DNA of 45,481 nt from Rhizobium sp. Leaf453 (GTDB lineage Bacteria; Pseudomonadota; Alphaproteobacteria; Rhizobiales; Rhizobiaceae), in contig NZ_LMRG01000013.1 of assembly GCF_001425605.1 (NCBI RefSeq), forward strand, positions 1 through 45,481, given 5' to 3'. Position numbers and translations under genes: made by a program. Of the stretch, positions 42,169 through 45,481 are shown piece by piece (within the stretch, counting starts at the first letter, position 1; each line of letters starts with the position of its first letter). The notes under the pieces are model-generated. The model was given only the letters and a program-made list of their open reading frames with translations, had not been told where the DNA came from and did not search any database.

Positions 42169-42201
42169 AACAGTCAGGAACATTCCTGAGTTCCTAATGT
42201 T
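42169..42201. promoter_or_regulatory. Overlapping divergent candidate general-stress promoters
   Basis: Plus strand: GGAAC 42177-42181, 18 bases, TT 42200-42201, leading to ATG 42225. Minus strand: GGAAC 42194-42190, 19 bases, TT 42170-42169, leading to ATG 42067. The two -35 boxes form the near-palindrome AGGAAC-ATTCCTGA-GTTCCT. Confidence 0.55.
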
Positions 42202-42224
42202 ATAGACCAAAATCGGAGATCTGG

Positions 42225-42524
42225 ATGATACGCGCACCATCACACGTCGTCGGCGACAAACATCGCCCGCTAGAGCTCGAAGAGATGTTGGACGAGCCGT
42301 TTCGCAACCTCGTTGATGAGGCGGCAACAGCGGGATGGGATACCGCCGAAGCGCTAAACGCCTTGGACGCACTGGTTCGCAACTATCGCATAACTTATGA
42401 AATCGATCCTCATCCGGCCGACGACCCTGCCGTAAAAGATTCCGGTGACAGCAACGACTTCGGTGAATTCCCGTCTGCCGAGGGCCTGGTGAAAGCGTTC
42501 ATCCATGGCCGGGAAAAGCCATGA
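42225..42524 (+). CDS. Small hypothetical protein (99 aa)
   Basis: ATG 42225 with GGAG upstream. MIRAPSHVVGDKHRPLELEE, then EPFRNLVDEAATAGWDTAEA and ALDALVRNYRITYEIDPHPA. The helical core (LV-EA--AGWD--EAL-AL--LV) is typical of small rhizobial proteins of unknown function. Its stop overlaps the next ATG (ATGA). Confidence 0.7.
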   Translation: MIRAPSHVVGDKHRPLELEEMLDEPFRNLVDEAATAGWDTAEALNALDALVRNYRITYEIDPHPADDPAVKDSGDSNDFGEFPSAEGLVKAFIHGREKP

Positions 42525-42651
42525 CAGGGCGAGTCACGCTGCTTCTAATCATTGCCTGTTCTTCGTTGTCGCGTCGCTTCTGATCTACGGTGTCAATTAT
42601 CAGCCTGGCTCCGACAGCGGCGTAGGGCTGCCGGCGGTCGAGATTCAGTGA
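42521..42651 (+). pseudogene. Tiny membrane protein with probable frameshift
   Basis: ATG 42521 gives MTGRVTLLLIIACSS and then ends after a few codons. One frame over, the same DNA reads VVASLLIYGVNYQPGSDSGV, then GLPAVEIQ to TGA 42649. Joined, they would make a typical single-helix protein of about 41 aa. Confidence 0.45.
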
Positions 42652-42658
42652 GGCAGAA

Positions 42659-42901
42659 ATGGCGTTCTACGCTTGGACTATCCGAGTACCGAACCGCCAG
42701 CCGATCATGCGCGTTACTGAAATCGAGCAGCTTCACACCGTGATGGGCGTGCTGGATCTACCGGGCCTGCAATATGCTCAGGATATTACCGTCAGCGTTT
42801 ATGGCGGGGTCGCTGACAGCGGCAAGTTTCGGCATGTCGATGTTGAGGATGGGTTCGACTGGTCTATGACGTGGACGAAGGTGACTGGCGCGACCGTCTA
42901 A
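42659..42901 (+). CDS. Small hypothetical protein (80 aa)
   Basis: ATG 42659 with GAGG upstream. MAFYAWTIRVPNRQPIMRVT, then VSVYGGVADSGKFRHVDVED. Mixed alpha/beta, soluble, not recognised. Probably the third gene of the unit from 42225. Confidence 0.6.
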   Translation: MAFYAWTIRVPNRQPIMRVTEIEQLHTVMGVLDLPGLQYAQDITVSVYGGVADSGKFRHVDVEDGFDWSMTWTKVTGATV

Positions 42902-42940
42902 AACGTACTACGGGAACAGTTTACAAATGGACGCGACGAA

Positions 42941-43201
42941 ATGACAAATCTGGATTTGCGAGTCCAAGGACTGTTGACGATGGTAGCCGACAGGAAATTC
43001 ATCGTGATCGACGGTTCCGAATGCGAAAATTTTTTTAATCGTTACCCTGTGCACGAGGCAATTCGCACGCGTCTTCTAGAAGAAACGCCGGAGGCTGGCG
43101 ACCGCTTACGGTTCAACCTGACAACCAAGGGATGGGAGGCGGCTGGCTTGCCGCCCAACCTGTCTGTGATCCAAAGAATCAAATCTTGGTTTGCTCAATA
43201 G
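42941..43201 (+). CDS. Small hypothetical protein (86 aa)
   Basis: ATG 42941, weak ribosome site. MTNLDLRVQGLLTMVADRKF, then NLTTKGWEAAGLPPNLSVIQ and RIKSWFAQ. The composition supports coding; family not recognised. Confidence 0.55.
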   Translation: MTNLDLRVQGLLTMVADRKFIVIDGSECENFFNRYPVHEAIRTRLLEETPEAGDRLRFNLTTKGWEAAGLPPNLSVIQRIKSWFAQ

Positions 43202-43250
43202 CCAGCCGGGGCTGTGGCGTTGGAGACAGGTCTTGCGACCGATAGACACG

Positions 43251-43285
43251 AAAAAGCCAGCTGCCTTGGGGGAAGGCGGCAGGCT
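43251..43285 (-). terminator. Terminator of the DUF3606-like gene
   Basis: Thirteen-bp stem with two mismatches (43255-43267 with 43273-43285) around a G-rich loop, followed on the minus strand by TTTTTC. Confidence 0.7.
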
Positions 43286-43397
43286 CTCGAAATCGGCGCC
43301 AAATGCGGCACTGGCACCGATACACGAGCGAGAGTGGCCCGCACTCATGATTATTTTAGCTGCACCAGACCGAGAGGTACGGTGTGGCGTCAAACTA

Positions 43398-43553
43398 TTA
43401 GGCAGCGATCCTGCGAGCAGCCTTGTCAGCAGCCTTGCGGTTGTCACCGTGCTCTTCGAGTATCTTCCGTGCGTCTTCGATGTCGATCCGGTGCTTCTTC
43501 GCAAACACCGTGGCCTCCGCCAGCGGCGTTGCCGCATGGACCTTGTCTGTCAT
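43398..43553 (-). CDS. DUF3606-like small protein (51 aa)
   Basis: ATG 43553 with AGGAG seven bases upstream; TAA at 43398. MTDKVHAATPLAEATVFAKK, then HRIDIEDARKILEEHGDNRK. The pattern A-KHxI-xx-ARxxxExHGDNRK is that of DUF3606, short helical proteins widespread in rhizobia. The start overlaps the stop of a 13-codon upstream frame (ATGA), and a 10-codon frame with a hairpin lies further upstream. Confidence 0.75.
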   Translation of the reverse strand: MTDKVHAATPLAEATVFAKKHRIDIEDARKILEEHGDNRKAADKAARRIAA

Positions 43554-43636
43554 AGCATCTCTCCTGATTTCGGCACACGCGGTAAGTCCATGATGGGTGC
43601 CTTTGGAGCTTATATGGTGATAGAGTGGCGGGATTA

Positions 43637-43669
43637 CTACCCCGCCTCACCCAACCTTGTGGCCAGCAT
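43637..43669 (-). CDS. Putative 10-aa leader peptide
   Basis: ATG 43669 after GAGGAGACGTT, encoding MLATRLGEAG, then TAG TAA. The stops lie in the loop of a hairpin GGCGGG/CCCGCC (43627-43646). It is about 84 bases before the DUF3606-like gene. Such tiny frames arise easily by chance. Confidence 0.3.
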   Translation of the reverse strand: MLATRLGEAG

Positions 43670-43797
43670 AACGTCTCCTCAACGATAATTGTCTTGCTTA
43701 GTGAGTGGATAACGCGCAGGATTTTAATGTCGATGGCATTTGAAGCGGGCGCCATTGCGTAGAGGTTGAATACCTTCGCCCCAACAAAAGGAGGACT

Positions 43798-44100
43798 ATG
43801 ATGTCTTCCAACATTCCCCGCGACTTTCTCGAAACGGTGGAAATGCAAATGATCTGGCGCGTGCTCGAGCGCGCCGGCTATTACGGTACGAAGTCTCAGG
43901 TCGATGCTGATATTAGTAGGGACGCTGCAAAATTCCTCTTGAAACTGTTTCAAACCGGCATCGACGCTGAAGACGACCTTGTCGCGGCACTCGATGCGCG
44001 TGGAAGAAGCAGCGTAGATGGGGGCGACACCCCTCGGCAGGTGCGCCTTGAAGCCGTCGACCGATGGGCCGACGAGGGTGGATCGGTGTTTGAAAGCTAA
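43798..44100 (+). CDS. Small hypothetical protein (100 aa)
   Basis: Two ATGs (43798, 43801) after AAAGGAGG. MMSSNIPRDFLETVEMQMIW, then ADISRDAAKFLLKLFQTGID and DLVAALDARGR. Resembles the proteins at 10 and 6893 in its helical core, and is longer at the C-terminus. Divergent from the DUF3606 leader. Confidence 0.7.
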   Translation: MMSSNIPRDFLETVEMQMIWRVLERAGYYGTKSQVDADISRDAAKFLLKLFQTGIDAEDDLVAALDARGRSSVDGGDTPRQVRLEAVDRWADEGGSVFES

Positions 44101-44238
44101 CGCCCGTAGAGTTTGGGGAACGGGGGTCTGCTTGGCCACGTAAAAGCGTATGGTGAAAATTTGGTCAATCAAATCTTGAAACCGTTTGAGCCGCACCAAT
44201 ATCAGATCTACCCCAACACCGTGACAAGGAGGATCGCA

Positions 44239-44541
44239 ATGCTTGCTGACGTGTATTTTTCAGTGCCTTTGAACGTTGCTTTTCCCAACGGGATGACGCG
44301 TACGTTCGAGAGCTTGAACGACACGGTCGATTTTCTCGAAAATGAATGGCCGCTTCGACATGGCGAACGGTATAAGCGCGCCTGCGAAAAGTGCCGGGCC
44401 GCGCTCGCGAGGCGGACCCCTGTCTCTATCGCCCGTGAGGCCTTCGTGGCAGCCTGCCTTGAAGCCGGCCTGCCAATCCAGGCTGTCTCTCCCGCGTGGC
44501 AACGCACTGGATCCAGTTCGTCTGGCCGCATGAGCGCTTAG
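44239..44541 (+). CDS. DUF982 family protein
   Basis: 100 aa from ATG 44239 with AAGGAGG six bases upstream. VYFSVPLNVAFPNGMTRTFE, TVDFLENEWPLRHGERYKRA and ARRTPVSIAREAFVAACLEA match the DUF982 layout also seen at 37445. Function unknown. Confidence 0.82.
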   Translation: MLADVYFSVPLNVAFPNGMTRTFESLNDTVDFLENEWPLRHGERYKRACEKCRAALARRTPVSIAREAFVAACLEAGLPIQAVSPAWQRTGSSSSGRMSA

Positions 44542-44641
44542 CAGCCACCTCAGGACCAGCGGACCATTTGTTTAACCCATCCCGCGCATTCCGGCCGGAT
44601 TCGGGATTTTAGGAATGGGATTAGAGAATGAGGTAGCACAG

Positions 44642-44839
44642 ATGGGAAATGAGTATGTTGATGCGGTTGAAGCGGCGATCGAACGTACGGTGAATGCTCG
44701 TCGCAATCTCATGGCAGCAGTTGGCACGCGTGATGGCGGAGACAAGGCTATCGACAACATCATTCGATATCAGAACGCGCTTGAAGCGCTTTATCGTGCC
44801 CGCGATAACGAGAAAAGCCTGCTAAGCCCGGACGTATAG
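44642..44839 (+). CDS. Small helical hypothetical protein (65 aa)
   Basis: ATG 44642 with GAGG eight to nine bases upstream; ATG 44615 is a longer option with a poorer site. MGNEYVDAVEAAIERTVNAR, then IRYQNALEALYRARDNEKSL. One or two amphipathic helices; not recognised. Confidence 0.6.
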   Translation: MGNEYVDAVEAAIERTVNARRNLMAAVGTRDGGDKAIDNIIRYQNALEALYRARDNEKSLLSPDV

Positions 44840-44952
44840 TCCGTAGGAACCAACTTATGTGGCGAGCGGCTCACCGCTTGCTTCGCCTGCTACGGGCTTA
44901 AGGGTGCTGGAACGGCAAGCAATCCTTAATCCTTCTATGGCGCAATGGGCGG

Positions 44953-45481
44953 ATGGCAAAACGTCCCCCAAAAACCATCGGCCTTCGTACCGAGGCTGAC
45001 GCGCCACTGAAAAGCCGCGCTCCGGCTGCTCGCGACCCTCGCCAACCCGCCCTGCCCTTCGACCCGATGCCGGACAGGATAGAGCCGTGCCTTGCGCTGC
45101 TGACCGGCAAGCCGCCCTCGCGACCCTCGCCAACCCGCCCTGCCCTTCGACCCGATGCCGGACAGGATAGAGCCGTGCCTTGCGCTGCTGACCGGCAAGC
45201 CGCCGAAGGGTGACGACTGGGCTTTCGAAATCAAGTGGGATGGATACCGGCTGGCGGTGCACGTCGAGCCGACAAAGGTCCGGATCCTGACACGAGGCGG
45301 GCATGACTGGACGTCACGTTTCACCGGTATCGCCAACGCCGCGAGGAATCTTGGCGCGGCAACGATGATCCTCGATGGGGAAGCGGTCGTGCTTGATGAC
45401 CAAGGCCGACCTGATTTCGGCGCGCTTCAGGCAGCGCTTGGCGGCCGAGGTGGGAAACGCGACGCCAGAGCAGCCATCTTT
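44953..45481 (+). pseudogene. ligD: LigD-type ATP-dependent DNA ligase, frame broken by duplication, 3' end outside
   Basis: ATG 44953 gives MAKRPPKTIGLRTEADAPLK, then the region before the ligase core. An exact 88-bp duplication shifts the frame, and the first frame ends at 45213. In the other frame (from 45155) the ligase core continues: EIKWDGYRLAVHVE with the adenylated Lys of motif I (KxDGxR), RGGHDWTSRF and MILDGEAVVLDD. Removing one 88-bp copy restores one continuous frame. LigD ligases act with Ku in non-homologous end joining. A product could still start at ATG 45155, but it would lack the N-terminal extension. Confidence 0.8.
45029..45204. repeat. Exact 88-bp tandem duplication in the ligase gene
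   Basis: 45029-45116 and 45117-45204 are identical, beginning CTCGCGACCCTCGCC. 88 is not a multiple of three, so the frame shifts by one. Confidence 0.92.

Noticed and set aside
1..45481. CRISPR arrays, tRNA, rRNA and phage genes
   Set aside because: Looked for regularly spaced repeats, tRNA-like cloverleaf text and phage structural genes; none seen.

Overview
The window looks like an accessory stretch, possibly plasmid- or chromid-borne, of a Rhizobium/Agrobacterium-type alphaproteobacterium. Pointers are the HWE/HisKA_2 sensor kinases, the many small alphaproteobacterial families (DUF982, DUF1488, DUF6894, DUF3606-like, a GcrA-like domain), an IS3-family element, a LigD-type ligase, and candidate promoters of the form GGAAC-N18/19-TT, the pattern described for the RpoE2/EcfG general stress sigma factor of rhizobia. 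All family assignments were made by reading the sequence; no database search was run.

Layout. (1) 0-7 kb, signalling: a hybrid histidine kinase (+), then on the minus strand a LOV-domain photosensor kinase translationally coupled to a single-domain response regulator, and a multi-PAS HWE kinase. (2) 7.3-14.7 kb, LysR-adjacent detoxification cluster (minus strand, LysR on plus): ring-cleaving dioxygenase, isochorismatase-like hydrolase, XapX protein, Tat-exported amidohydrolase, terminator, then a separately promoted DoxX + MFS pair. (3) 14.9-18 kb: NTF2-like (DUF1348), PNPOx-like, Tat-exported metallo-beta-lactamase-fold hydrolase and alpha/beta hydrolase, all minus. (4) 18.2-20.8 kb: triple-PAS histidine kinase and FixJ-type regulator. 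(5) 20.9-22.2 kb: a decayed IS3-family element. (6) 22.3-26.1 kb: paoABC-like periplasmic molybdenum aldehyde oxidoreductase. (7) 26.5-27.6 kb: broken sugar-kinase-like gene and transaldolase fragment, followed by a FabMG-like gene. (8) 29.7-45 kb: an island of very small genes mixed with gene debris (MEDS, SRAP, UvrA, RTX fragments), ending in a LigD-like gene broken by an 88-bp tandem duplication.

How it fits together. A common theme is sensing and surviving stress: light/PAS sensor kinases, electrophile or quinone detoxification, aldehyde oxidation, and small proteins of families often found in stress regulons. Candidate GGAAC-N18/19-TT promoters precede the hybrid kinase, the LOV kinase operon, a DUF982 gene, a 67/73-aa gene pair, a DUF6894 gene and a divergent pair at 42.2 kb, so part of the window may be one general-stress regulon. 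The motif is short and some matches are expected by chance.

The most novel-looking signal is a pair of about 87-nt conserved leaders at 33.2 and 34.2 kb. Each has a covarying stem and a strong Shine-Dalgarno and stands directly before a different tiny membrane protein (40 and 32 aa).
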